A stretch of 64,000 bases of DNA. Origin: Varroa destructor (Eukaryota; Arthropoda; Arachnida; Mesostigmata; Varroidae). The notes beneath the pieces were generated by a model. That model was not told the DNA's origin. It did no database searches and worked only from the letters and a program-made list of their open reading frames with translations. Position numbers and translations under genes: made by a program. Below are positions 36,401 through 50,400 of the stretch, in pieces. Where the stretch lies: NCBI RefSeq assembly GCF_002443255.2, contig NW_019211457.1, positions 35,284,105 through 35,348,104 on the forward strand, read 5' to 3'. Position 1 is the stretch's first letter, and each line of letters begins with the position of its first letter.

Positions 36401-39400
36401 AAGAGGCTACCGACCGCATGTGGCAACCAGCATTTGTCAGAACATTTTTGAAAAGGTACATACAAATCTATAGCCAACACTGCACACTCATAGGCAGCGT
36501 CTTTACTCTACCATGCAATTGGCTATTTAGACACAACTTCTATTTATTCGCAAGCGTGCTCCCAAAAAAAAATATTATATTTATCAAGATGAGTCGATGC
36601 TAAAGAGCGAAGCTGTCCGAAAAGCACTCCCATATGCCGTAATGTTTAAACAATAGACGCGGCAGCTTCATGAGCCAATATACATCAAATGATAAGAACA
36701 CCCCTACCGTTAAATAATCGCGACCAGCGCTTGAATTATATTGATCAACACTAGTCATAGCAAAGGACTTAGTTATCGTAAACGCAGCATTGACAAACGA
36801 TGACTATAGTAGGGTAAATAATACGCATGACAAAAATCATAGTAAGTTTGTTCTCCCTGCGTTAATTTCGAACGCCCAGTAGCCACCCAACTCTTATGAG
36901 ATCTGAACTAACACTATTTCTGTAACTCTAAGTAGACCGGTATTAAAACGTTTTGTCATCCATTCATGAATCGGCATATGTTTATTTTAGTAAGGCTGTT
37001 TCTCTTTTTAAGTTTTAATGGTAGCATGATAAGCAGTTGTTTACGATATTCTTGTACGTGTTGGACACATGTTTTTTACTTCAGGGGGGAAGCGTGTCTA
37101 CTTGGGAGCGCATACAACGCTTACCAGAGCGTTTACATCAGCAAATGCAACAGGTGTATGGCGTGCACATGCCTATAGAGGTACGTCGAGCACTCAGTGA
37201 TTGGATCGACAAACACGACTGGCAGACGCTTAATCCCGACAACCCGGATGTGAACCAATATGTACCTGTCTTAGTACGACAGTTCATGCATGAACTAGAG
37301 GTAAAGAAATTAGGCAACAGGTGATTAAGTACTTAAACAGTTTATAGAACATATTCGATGACGCATTTAGTTACTGGAGTAGCAGCCTAATGGATACTCA
37401 ATGCATACCATTCAAAAAAACCACAAAGCTTAATTGAAACATCATAGACAGAAAGGCGTAGGACTTATGAAGTTGCCTAAATTGACTACCTACAGATAAT
37501 TTCATTGGAAAGAGCTAAGGGAAACGTTTATTTATGCTACGGGTGGAAAGAAGCAATATGTATTTTATATCAGGGAATCCGGCCAGTCCAAGCATTGGTT
37601 TAATCATAGTCAGATGGCTGGTACCTGTAAAAATGATTTGTTTTTCACTTTAATTATGTGCCTGAGTATTCACAACAGGTTTTGCGACTTACCCATCTTT
37701 CAGGAGAAGGCGAATGGAGCGAACGATTTCGTGATGCGGATCAAATTAACAGAGGCTTTAAATCAGTTTAAACAGGATTACAGTAATGATCCATCCTGTC
37801 TCATTCGTGTCCTACGCAATTGCGTCATATGTGAGCAAAAGATTATAGCTCAGTATGAGGCATCCTCCGGGCAGCAAGGATTAAGCCTTTTGGGTAGTGT
37901 ATCAGATCCAACACTTACGATTCTCCAAGAAATGGGTGACTGTCGGCGTAATGCACAGGTTATGGAAGATCAGATAAAACAAATGCAACAGAAGGAAGAG
38001 GCGTTCGTTATCCAATATCAGGATATGCAGAAGCGTAATGCACATCTGCAGCAACTACAAGCAAATGGTCAGTCTGCTGAGATTATACAGCGTACTCAAC
38101 AGGAGGGAGCCCAATTTGAGGCTCTTATCAAAGAGAGTGCAAGAGAACTGCACCAAGCTCGACTGAGCTTTGAAAAACGAATCACAGGTAAACAAAAAAA
38201 AAGAGGTTGTGTTAAGACTCAATGGTGAAAGAGGAATAAGTAGCCTAGGAAAAAAAGAACTAGAACATAGTACTAAAAGTTCCTAACAGGTTTCACGTAT
38301 TTTGGGTCCTTGGTCAAGCGAATATATATGATACAGTGTAATTCTTTGCTAATCGTAAGGTTTGAGAGGTTTACCGAAAGGAAGACGACTACTTACTCAC
38401 CGCACATTTAATTGCAGAAAGTGTGCAGCAACTGGCGCAACTCCAACACCGTATTGTCGATACTCAGCTTGCCAACTGGAACCGAGCGCAGCAGCTTGCT
38501 GGAAACGGTCAAGCGTTTGAAGATAATCTAGATCAAATTCAGGAGTGGTGTGAAGAACTAGCAGAACTGATTTGGCGGCACTTGCAACTAGTGCGCAGGC
38601 TTGACTTTTTGATCAATAAAATGCCGACCACCTCCGGGGCGACCCTGAAAGAGAATTTCTCCCAGTTGGAGAACCGAATCAAGGTTCTGCTATCGGTGCT
38701 TGTGTGCGGGACTTTCGTGATTGAGAAGCAGCCTCCGCAAGTGATGAAGACCAATACACGCTTCTCTGCTACGGTTCGTCTGCTTGTGGGTGGAAAACTT
38801 AATGTGCACATGTCACCACCCCAGGTGAAGGTATCTATTATTAGTGAAGCACAGGCCGTGGTTCTTGCGCGTAACGATGGGTATCCATCAAACGAAGTCT
38901 CTGGAGAGATTTTGAATAATATCGGAGCCATGGAGTATCATCAAGCTACAAAGCAGCTATCCGTCTCATTTCGTAATATGTCACTAAAAAAAATTAAACG
39001 TGCAGAAAAAAAGGGTACGGAAAGTGTCATGGACGAAAAATTCTGCCTGCTGTTCCAGTCAATTGTCAAGGTAGGAGACATGACGTTCTCCGTACAGGCT
39101 CGATCTTTACCGGTCGTTGTAATTGTTCATGGGAACCAGGAGCCACACGCTTGGGCAACGGTCACTTGGGATAACGCTTTTTCAGAACAACAGAGACAAC
39201 CATTTGTAGTACCTGAGCGTGTACCGTGGAGTCAAATGGCACAGGTTTTATCAACAAAATTCCAATCTGCGACTGGTCGCGGTCTTTCGGAGAGCAATTT
39301 ACATTTTCTCGCAACCAAGGCGTTCCGTAACTCAACCTTAGGCCATGATTTCCGTGAGCATAAGCTAAGCTGGGCTCTATTTTGTAAGGAACCACTTCCA

Positions 39401-42400
39401 GACCGCGGGTTCACATTCTGGGAATGGTTCTATGCGATAATGAAAGTCACGAAAGAACATTTGCGCCTTCTTTGGAATGATGGAGTCGTGTGGGGTTTTG
39501 TAAGTCGACGCGAAACGGAAGATATGTTACTTAAAAAACTTAACGGCACATTTCTACTGCGCTTTTCGGATTCTGAGCTCGGAGGTGTCTCTATTGCCTG
39601 GGTCGCCGAGAATGAAAGCGGCGGTAAAGAAATTCTTATGGTGCAACCCTTCACATCCAGGGACTTCCAGATCCGCAGTCTTGCAGACAGGATATCGGAC
39701 CTTCATGTAAGTGACAAATACTGTAGAAATTTTGAACATCGATTTCTTCTATAACATAAATACGAATATAATATCCTTGTTACATTTATAAAAGCAAATC
39801 GTACTGTAAAAGCTGGTTAGCATATTTCTTCTATATCAGCTGCTGGCTCACATTGCATAATTAAATATCTATATGTAAGTTAGTAGTAGTACATTACATG
39901 GTGCCTAAGGTGTCGAATAATTTTACATTGTAGTTCGTATTGTGGTAGGATAATATCAATTGTTATAAAGCGCAATCGCTTACTCCAAAGAGAATTCGAA
40001 ACCCTTGACGATGACGTCACACTTAAGACTATGTTATGATGACTCACAGAAGCCTTGCGTGTGCGTGGCTAGATGGCTCCATGAAAATAGATGAAAGACA
40101 CCGGCGCAAGTGCTGGCGAAAGTGCCCGTAGTATTTTACACTGATTTTTTTTTAACTGATATTAAATTCAATCCTCAATGGTTGTGGAACCCTTAAATTC
40201 AGAATAAAGTTTTAAATCTTTGCTTTGTGTTATCCATACGGTGCAGCAATTGGCCGCATGTTTAAATATCTGGAACACCTAGACATCTGCGATAGTCCAC
40301 CGTTTTTAGATGGATAACACATAAAAAAAAAAGAGTAAGTTTTTTTTTTCTGCAACAGTGCTGTTACCGTGGAAATTGCGTCGAAGTTAAAATTTGCCAA
40401 CTAACCGTAATAAGAAAATTCGTTTATAACCAGGGTGTGTAAAAGAATAAGTTTAATCCTCTTCTTTGTATGAATAATAAGCAGGTGCGGGTCTTAACAA
40501 ACATCCATGATTTAATCTTACCCTATATAGAACATCTTGTACCTCTATCCTGACACGGTAAAGGACACAGCGTTCGCTAGGTACTACACGCCTGCAGTGG
40601 GAACGCAGCCTGGTCAAAATAGTAACGGATATATTAGGCCAATGCTGATTACCCAGATCCCTGGGATTCCACAGCAGTCGACTTTAGATTCAAACCCAGC
40701 CACCCCAGTACCTTTCTATCAGCACTCTGAGTCGACAATGTACCCCGCAGGATCGCACGACACGACGTTTGGGGATCCGAATTCGATGCAGTAAGTACAG
40801 CCACCTTAATTTCGACCTTCTTATTTTCGCGAAAATGTTCTACTATTTTTCACACTGTGACCTACTCCAATACTCAACGAATCAGTTAGTCAAGGATGTA
40901 TTTCTAGGAATGACGATATTTGTCGCACAACTACACAGCACGCTTTAAACTTAATTTATTTATGTGAAGTTAAACACAAAGGCGTTTAATAACGTCTGGC
41001 TTGGACAAATTAAAACGGAACAGCTCGAAGGGAGCACGCAAGCCAATACGAATGGCGTTGTAACTAGCCAAACTTTAAAACTCTTAATTAAGTGCTGTAT
41101 GCTTTTTTCGCTGAATAAAATGTATAACACTGTAAGTGTTAGTAAAGGCACAGTAAGTGACATAAATATTTTCGTAAAGTTTTGTCGATTGATACTGATC
41201 AAGTTGCTGCATGATAGAACATTGGATTGAAGCGCCTCGCTCGAATCAAGCGTCATCTATAACTTATTTGCCTGCCTATAGACAGGTTTACCTCAACATG
41301 TAATATTCGATCAGGTATGGGCCTCCTATGATTAATTGGAGCGAATGAAGTGTTTGCTAGCTGGTGTATGTATATGTAACATATATTAATAGCACGCCGT
41401 AGTTATAGGCATGGGCTTCCAGCTCACACAATAATAACATCATGTATGGCTGCAATACACCACATTCGATCAGCCTTTATTCCAATTCGTCTAAGCGTGT
41501 TTTGTGCTATAATTTTTTATGTTTTTAAATGCTTTTTGTGTAGTCCTTAGTTTGCGCTGGCTTATATCTGCTACACATATCCAAGAAAGGGAGAGAGAGA
41601 CGGCTCGTCTTATTTTCCTTACTTAGATGTTCTCATACTTAGACAAGTATGTATGTGACAATGACTTTGAGTTGTTCAGGTATCCTTGCTTATCATCGAA
41701 ACATTTAGTAGTGCTTTTTGAGAAACTGTGTATGAGGTAAGGATCTTGTACTCAATAAGTGGAATAGTCAAAGACCACTTGTTTAGGGGATGATGACGAA
41801 ATTCGCGTTGAACCTTTTTTCCCTATTCAGCCTCTCATCATTAGCAAGTTGTCAAAAAAAATAATAGAGATTGTGTAAATATTCTCTAATTTCTTGCATT
41901 TTAGTTAGCATAATCAACAACAGTGCGCATTTCCACCTATACTGGATATGAGATGGATACTTATTAACGCCACTTAATTTATCCTTGGTTCGAAGAAAAT
42001 AGAGAAATATGGTCAGAAACAGTAAAGCTAGTCAACGGACTCGGGAAGTGCTGATAAGCCGCACTATATTGTATGTATGGCTGAAGAAGCTGAGTGTCAG
42101 AGGCATGTCTGCAGGTTTTGCTGCAGATGGTATGATTGGTGTGTTTGCTAATTCGGGACCCTCTCGTCTTTTCGTCTCTCCCTCTCTTTCGAGCAGGCTT
42201 TTCGCACTTTCCGCTGCACAAAACTCGGCCCAACCCCTGAAGCGACTCCGCGATGAGGATTTCTGCACGATGCAGCAAGTGTCCAACTGACGGCCCGCTC
42301 AAACGCAGGGTCAGCATCTCCAAGATAATCGTAATCAACAAGCAACTACAGGAACAACCCAAGCACAGCAGCACCAACAACGGCTTCACCACTTGCAAAA

Positions 42401-43544
42401 TAATTCAAGCACCACCGCCTGCAGCAACGGTACTAACAACATGGAATCGCAACAGAAGGCGGATCGTGATATCAACACCATTCAGGAACAGACAAAGCAT
42501 CAGCAGGTGTCGACCATGTCCTGAAGTCCTTCCGGATAAGCCATTTATTAAATTATAATCGGCTATAATGAGGGATAGCAAGTCATTAGTGAGCATCTGC
42601 AATTATTTGGACGATTCATAAATGTTTCATCCTGTTTAACATCGTCTCGTCGTCTTCAACTATCAAGGCCTGATATACATATAGTAAAGGACCAGCACGC
42701 AGTTAAATTTCAAGGGAAGGACTAAGAAGATGACCTCACGGGAGCAGTATTATGGATATATACGTCCGATTTATATAGAAATGCCACTGTACCAGCTTTG
42801 TCAGATGCTATGCCGGCATAATTAAGGAAGCTGCAGAAGAATTTTAAAACACTAAGGCGTTGAATACAATAAAAGGTGCAATCGCCGTGCAATCCTAATG
42901 ACATCAACGAAAAAAAGATTAACACTTGGTTACAATACTTGGCTTGGAAACATCTTCGGAAGTAGTATTTATCAGCAAGTGTAGTCAGTATTGCGCTCAT
43001 ACTGATTCTTATAAAAGAGTGAGATTAGAATTCCGATTGCCCATTTGATTCAAAGTAGCAAGCGTGCGAACCGTAGACTCCCTTAATTGCATTAGGCATC
43101 ATCGCAAGCAATTTCTCACCATCAATGACATCTTTGATATATGTCATATCATTTTTTCTATGTTTTGTATATGACAATTTTGTATTATCATCATGATTTA
43201 GTTTATATGCAGACATGCAGCGCGTTATCCAAGTAGCTGTATAGTACTGCGTTTACGCGCCGTTTTTTGATTTAATATATTTAAGCATGGTAGATAACTG
43301 GATTGAGAGGGCACATGCTGACGCAAACGCTAATGTAAAAAGCACATCGGCACATGTTGTTTTAAACACATAGCCTAATCCACCAGTCAGTTGCGAAATC
43401 GAAGACCTAAAATAATTATATTTATAACCCGTTTGAAACCTATGGTCTAACAAATGGTATCAACTATTGTACATGTTAACATTAAGCTATGGTTTACACA
43501 ACAGGCGTGCACGTATTATATACATATTATACGTTCACGTTTAT

Positions 43545-43610
<66 letters not shown>

Positions 43611-46600
43611 AATGTCTTCAACATGACAACTGTGCTTACAAAGGGTAAAAATAAGGGGTCTGTATTTGACGAATGCGTGCTAAATGTGACTTTTCCTCAA
43701 ATCGTTTATCGTCATAATACACGTGAGATGTGAATTGAAGTAAATATATACATGAGTATCTATAAAAAAAAACAGGTAGGACCGATAATAAACTACCAGG
43801 GGCTCATTGGTAACGCTTATCATCTATTACCATAAGCCCAGGGCAGACTTAAGGGTCGTATATCATTGTGAGTGTCACGTAACAGTGTATCGAACGAATT
43901 GAGTGTACCATTGTGAGATCACGATAAAACCAAATAAAAATATAATCTTATTTGTGCAGAACTGAGTTTTAATTGTCAACTGCCACATATGTTCAGTGCT
44001 GCCTAATACTATTTTTTTAGGTGCCCACACGCATGATCAAAACAAGCATGTTTAAACTTAAGTGCATGATCTATTTTTAGGGAAATTGCATGGCCTAACA
44101 TGGGAATAACTGGGCTACTATTGAAGATTGTCAAAATGTACATGCCGATATAACCCTTAAAACTGCAACCTTTCAGTAATGCCAATGCTATTGATTAGCT
44201 TACATTTACATAGAGCATTTGTGAGAAAACTAATGTGTCTGATGTAGCGGGAAGCAGTGTAGAGCATTTACATAAGACAAGCAAATATTAAACGCAATTA
44301 TAAAGAGAAACTAATTTTCAGAATTTTTCTAATATTACATCTAATAATAGATATATGTCAAAGAATTCGGAAAGATCAACTTACCTTTGTATCAAAGTAA
44401 CCGTTTTATAGTGTTAGAACCAGCTTTGTTCGAACAAAAGTGGAAAGGAATACGAGAGTCTAGAGAAGGCTAAAAAATTTCACCGACGGACTTCGTAAGT
44501 GTCCGATTCATTAGAGAGTAGCGGAGCCTTTTCACTGTGAACGCTAATTTTATCTGTATCGACTCACTAAAATCTATTGTCATACAGCATTTTAGTACTA
44601 CAGTTTGATTTGTTTTTTTTTTTTCAATAGTACTATTAAAACTACCAGTAGAGGTATTCCAGTAGAGAAAGATACATTTCTTTCTTTTTGACAGGCATTG
44701 CTTTTTATAAGCTATGTAATTGTAAAAAGCTGCTAACTCAATCAGGGCACAAGTCATAATTACATGCGACTGCTCTCTTGCCTAGTATTCATTTCATGTC
44801 GCTTGCATAAAAATAGATAGTAGTTATAAATAAAATGAACGACGTTTAAGACTCGTCACACCTGATTTATTTTGTTTAAAAGAGGATAACTCAAAAAAGC
44901 CCCATTAGATCCTGAAATCTTTGGAATGAATCTTTTGTAATTTTGGGAGTGAACAGCAAAACATGATTAATGGAATAGCTGCCGTAACCAATACACCAAT
45001 GATTTCAGGGCCCAAAATTTTAACTGGGCGAAAACGAGTACAAGCATCGCTGATGTCAGAGGCCCCATATTTGAAAAAATTTCGTTATATTATATGCTAT
45101 GTTATATATATTATATATAAAAAGATAATATGCACAATGTGCCGAAATACTGCAGAGTCTCAACTTATGTTGCGATAGATGTTACAGAGTATTTTATAAA
45201 TAGCTGAGAAACAGCAGAAAAGCTAGTGAGGGGATGGTTGTGTCGTCCACGTAGCTGAGCTATACAAAGCCGGTCAGTCCAGTGATCTCTAACATACAAA
45301 AATAGAGCGCTGCTTGTAAGCGAAAGTACGGTTTACACCACTTTTTTGTGCCGTCTTAAAGCATTAAAAAGTGTAGCGGAAACCTGCACAAGTAAGCGGT
45401 TGCGCCCATCGATCGCAATCTTGAAAAATAAAAGAATGGACGTGTTTGAATAGCTGAACGACCCGCGTAGTAACTCTGTCGAGAAAGCAATGTTGGTTGT
45501 GGACGAAGCTATAAGTACGCCCCTTAGAGCATCCTTTGGGAAGCTCATGTTCCAAAAACATTCATCCCGATATGCGCCGCCACGAAAATAGATGAAAATT
45601 TTGTCATGGCCGAAGCGGCTATGCACTTCGAGATTTCAAATGTCCCACTAGCCACTTCCTACAGGCAGATTACAATTGACTGCATAAAGTTCGAGGAGGA
45701 CGGGCCCATAGCAACAGTTAAATCGCTTGTTATGAAGCACTCACGGAATTGCCCGGAATCTGAGCTGCATGCCTTATCTACCCTCCTCTTCAGGCCGGAT
45801 TGTTTTTAAAATTTTTAACGAGATATTTGCTAAAAAGGAATGAGAAATTTGCCCTTTGCTCTTGTGCTTCTCTCAGTACGTCAGGTTGTTGAGAGTCGCC
45901 GACACAGCTATAAGTATGATGTAGCTGAGACAATTACGTATAGCATCGCGTATAGCGAACGAAATTTTTTTTAGCGGCGAGAATCAAAGAGACTTCCACG
46001 GAAGGAGTGCAGTCGGACCATGGAAACGCGTACGAAGCTTTGAAGACCTTCCGCGTCGAAACTCGGTAGTACAGGTCCTTGGCCTGAGTGCAATGCCGAA
46101 AAGCGTGTGTGAACTTTGTAGAGAACGTGCCGACGGATCGCTGCCATTCCAGACCTTCACAGTAAGCTCAACGTGTCATTGCTCGTGATGGAATTATCGA
46201 AGCTCCCGCTGTGGGTTGACAAGTGCTTGGAACACAGCTGATGCTTTAGTGCTAACAAAAACAGGCTCATTCAACTTACCGGGATTCTACTCCGTTTACT
46301 GTCCTGCTCAGAAAAGAACGGCTCTGCCATCTCAGGGGCGGATTCTCAACGTTTTAAAATCGTAGAGTCAGGGACCTGACCAAAGCGCGTTGTGGAAAAC
46401 AACGGCATTGCCTCGTGTGGCCCGAGGATACGGCTTGTAATGGCGTACGTGCAATCTATATATGGTGAAGGTTCGTGTCCTTTATACAGACAATTTATAT
46501 ATATAGTAGTTCATGTGCAGCAGGTCCTTTCCGACTTACAATCAGTCGTCTTGTGATCGGGCCTGACAATCTCTCCAATCGAAACCAAGGAGATAAAACT

Positions 46601-47376
46601 GAAGAAAGGTGGCAGAATTTTAATGGTGCGCTATAATTCTCTGACTGTCCGTTGAGCGTTGGTGACCGACTTATCCATTTAGGATTTCTCATCTCATATG
46701 ACCACCAGAATGTTACAGAAAAATACAGAATAGCTTTGATAGCTTCATCTTCAGTATTTAACCCCCTGGCGGTCGTATAGATCTGCAGCTTCTCGACCAC
46801 AAAGTTATACCGGTTTCCACATACAGGGTGAACGCAATTGAGGAGGATCTCAAGCAAGTGGACCGGATAAAAATCTCGTTCCTTAGTCGCACTACAGGAC
46901 TGTGCCGAACAGCCTGCAACAGAATTGCCTACCTACTGTCTGCCGCCGTTTCAAGCTACCGTCAACTACGGCATTTTGAGAAAATCCGGCAAAATGAGAT
47001 CAAAAATTCGCACAGGTCGATCCCGGATTCTATCAATCGGGAACCGTAATAGACGACACCCAAAGTGGACTTGAACGGCCTAATATATATGTAATGAAGT
47101 GTTATGCAGTCTCTTCCATAGGTTATGCAGAGTACGTAAGTAATATTTAATTTGTACTAATTTTAGGCAAGCCGATAACGTGTATCATGCTTCTCGCTGC
47201 CCACAAGTTCAATCGCTGGACAGCATACCTTAGTAAAAGACCAAAGGGTGGTAATGACAAGGTGTAGAATTTCATAATTTCGTAAAGCCCAGATTGACTA
47301 TTTTTATGGTATTAACTTTAGCCCAGTTTATAGAGCCGTCATACGTATAGTATTTTAAATTGGTTTTGCCACGTTG

Positions 47377-47417
<41 letters not shown>

Positions 47418-50400
47418 TTTGGGTGCTACCTGCAGAATTGTCACCTGCTTTTCTCAACATAACTGAAAGTACACAATATCAGTTAGGCTGCCAGCTATAT
47501 CACAAAAGGTCGTCCAAACAGTTATCGTTAACCGTAACTCAAATTCGCACAAAATAATTGATAATATCAAATAGGATCTCCTAAGAGTCAGAAAATATAG
47601 TATTAGAATTACGATCTGCTAATAATATTGTAACAGTTCCAGATAAAGCAGGTAACGATAATGTTGTAATGAAAACAGATAAAACGATAATAAGAACATT
47701 TTCTCCTGTTATTCCATATGAACATATATTTAAAATAATTACCATTTAAAATTAATGGAGCTTATGATCGAGGAGGACTGAACATTACAAAATAAACTGC
47801 AGCTCTTCTATGAGATATATTTGTTTCAAAAAATATTGCACATCATCTAAACCTCTTTCGATATGTACTTTTTTCATGGTCCACCTACTTCAAATCGCCT
47901 CTGCTCTCGAATATTTTAACATGTCCCTGCGTAATGAGCAATACTCAAATGCCAAAAAATTAAAAGTAAACATTTGGTAACGCACTTGCAGCACAAAAAA
48001 ATGGGGACACTGCCAAATCAACGGATGTTTGGCGGAATGTTCGTGTGTTTCAGCGTACACTTGGATAGTTTCGTGATATAAGATAGTTTCTTATGTATGC
48101 ATGACTCCGAGTGTCCAAAATTTCTAGAAAGTCGTGTTGTTGCCGCGGGTGTTTATCTAAAAAAAGCCAATGTTCTAAAAGTGCTTTTTAACTAAAAAAC
48201 TTTTTAGGCACCTTGCTGTCATAAGCCTATTCAAAGAATAAGGCAAGTCAATTTTATGCTACTAACCGTGCCTGCTTAGGTGACTTTCAGTCAGATTGCC
48301 TCAATAATTTATGAAGGTTAGGCCACTCTGCGGTACTTCCATTGATTCTTCGCAGTTTTCGCCTGCTGTTGTTAATTGAGGTGGTTAACGATCGTTGCTT
48401 TGAGTACTTCCTGTGTGGTGTTACCAGGTAGCTAATCCGATGAGATTTTGTACCTGAAGAATTTTTCAAGGGTCAAATATATACGTTTATCTTATCATGG
48501 CAAAAACATATTTTCTCAACTTCTTTACTCGGTCGAATGTTCAAAAAATGTATATCAATAGCACTATAAAAATATGTACACTTGAGTCAACGATATTGAA
48601 GACGTATGCGTGTTTTAGGGCGCAGAAAGGTAAAAAACTCAATAGTTCCGTCTGTATGTTTTTTGCATTTTATTAGGCGTCTTATATATTTCACCTTTAC
48701 GATTTTTTGGCAAAATTGACTAATTATGGATTGGCTAAAAATCTTCCATCAGATTGATTTTTGCAGTCTACGCCACCCACCAAACTGTTATAACTAAATT
48801 GAATTTGTCTGAGAGTCTTTATTTGGTCGCTTTGTCAGGGCTATAACGTGCTATTTAAGTTATTGCATTAATGCAACATTTCGACGCCTTTCTATCATTC
48901 TGACCAAATGATTAAAGCACTTTACATAGCCAGAATAGTCATGACGGCATGCGTTTCCATTTCTCTAAGCGTAAACAGTATAATATATCGCAAGATGCAA
49001 ATTGACCCGTCGCGCGGTATATTAATTGGCTAGAGTACCGTGCCAGCAAGTCAGACAGCCTGTTCCAGTCTCTTCCGTATTGAAACTGTTTTCTAGCCAG
49101 CATATTCATGATAACAGTAAAACCAATATCAAAACATTATAGCTTTCTGATATTAAGATTTCTATGTGCAAATAAACTCTCATATAACCTATGTCGCTTC
49201 TTCGGCCTAAGGATGACTGCAGACGTAAGGGTTTGACTAACTACAGCAAGGGAATGACGAATAACATAGTAAGTTCCGAATGAACGATGTTTCGTGATAG
49301 GGTTAGTACATATAAAAAATGTAACAGCTTCATTTCGACCATTCAATTTGTATGTATAAGAACTTGTGGATCTTAGCTTGGACTGTATTTTCTTTTGGAT
49401 TTTTAGTGTTAAACCAAAAACAGCTAAAAGTGGGAGATTATTGTTTTTGCGTATCACTGTAAAATAAGGCCAAATGACCGTTTAGTTTCTGATGATATGA
49501 AGAACGATGGGATTATTGGGACGAATATGGGATCACTTCTTAATCTCATTAAAAACATACTATATATAGATAACGGCTTCTTCGACTTTCACGTATACTT
49601 TGACCAAAAGTAATACCGAAACTACTACTACTGCGTCTATTTATTAGAAGTAGCAAATCTTTTCTTCAAGATACTAGTTCAAATTCGATAGAAGTAGAAG
49701 GATCTATCTTTCCCAATTTTGAAGGTCCATATTGCGTTTTTCACATACATCTAAACACAAGTACATTTCCGGATTAATTATCTATTGTATAAGTATTGGC
49801 AATGCTATTATATGATATTAATTCAGTCCCTGCAACGAACTTGTTCTTCGGTCTTGGGAAAATGATCATTTTAAACAAAACCTGTTTCTTTCTGTAGCTT
49901 AATTCTTCAGCACCTTCGTGCAGTGATCACCAAGAGAATTATCTTAGAGTACACATTGCAGTACGATGTTAGTAATTTTGCAATAATTCGTGTGTAGTGG
50001 TCAAGCTATTAACGTATCTTAAGCGCAAGAACTATTCACCTACTTCACATTTATTTTAGGTTCTATACCCAATCATAGGCAACAGAGTTACTTTTGGCAG
50101 TTTAAAAAGGAAAGATAAGAGAGGCACATGTGGGCAAATTAGGTGTTACTAAAGATCGTTATACTCAAAAAATGGCAGCTCTATATCAACAGTTTTTGGC
50201 CAAATGGAATTACCAAAACTTGAAAGACTTTTCATTAGGCTAGAGCACTTTAGTCGATTACTAGTCGTTTCCAACTTAGAGCCTACTAATGATTCTCAAC
50301 TATTGTTATCTATTATTGCAGAATGATGGATCTTGAAATGGATCTGTTGGACTTCGACCTTGACATCGATCTCAGCGCTATACAGGTGTCAATCGCTACT

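Noticed and set aside
38539..39739. Several minus-strand ORFs over STAT exon 4
   Set aside because: Shadows of the STAT coding exon, whose domains are unmistakable on the plus strand.
43454..43733. Tyr-Ile repeat open frames
   Set aside because: They are the translation of a (TA)n microsatellite.
46495..46857. Minus-strand gag-like ORF
   Set aside because: A segment (VEKLQIYTTARGLNTEDEAI) loosely resembles Ty3-type gag, but it is opposite to the LINE-like block and has no zinc knuckle or polymerase nearby.
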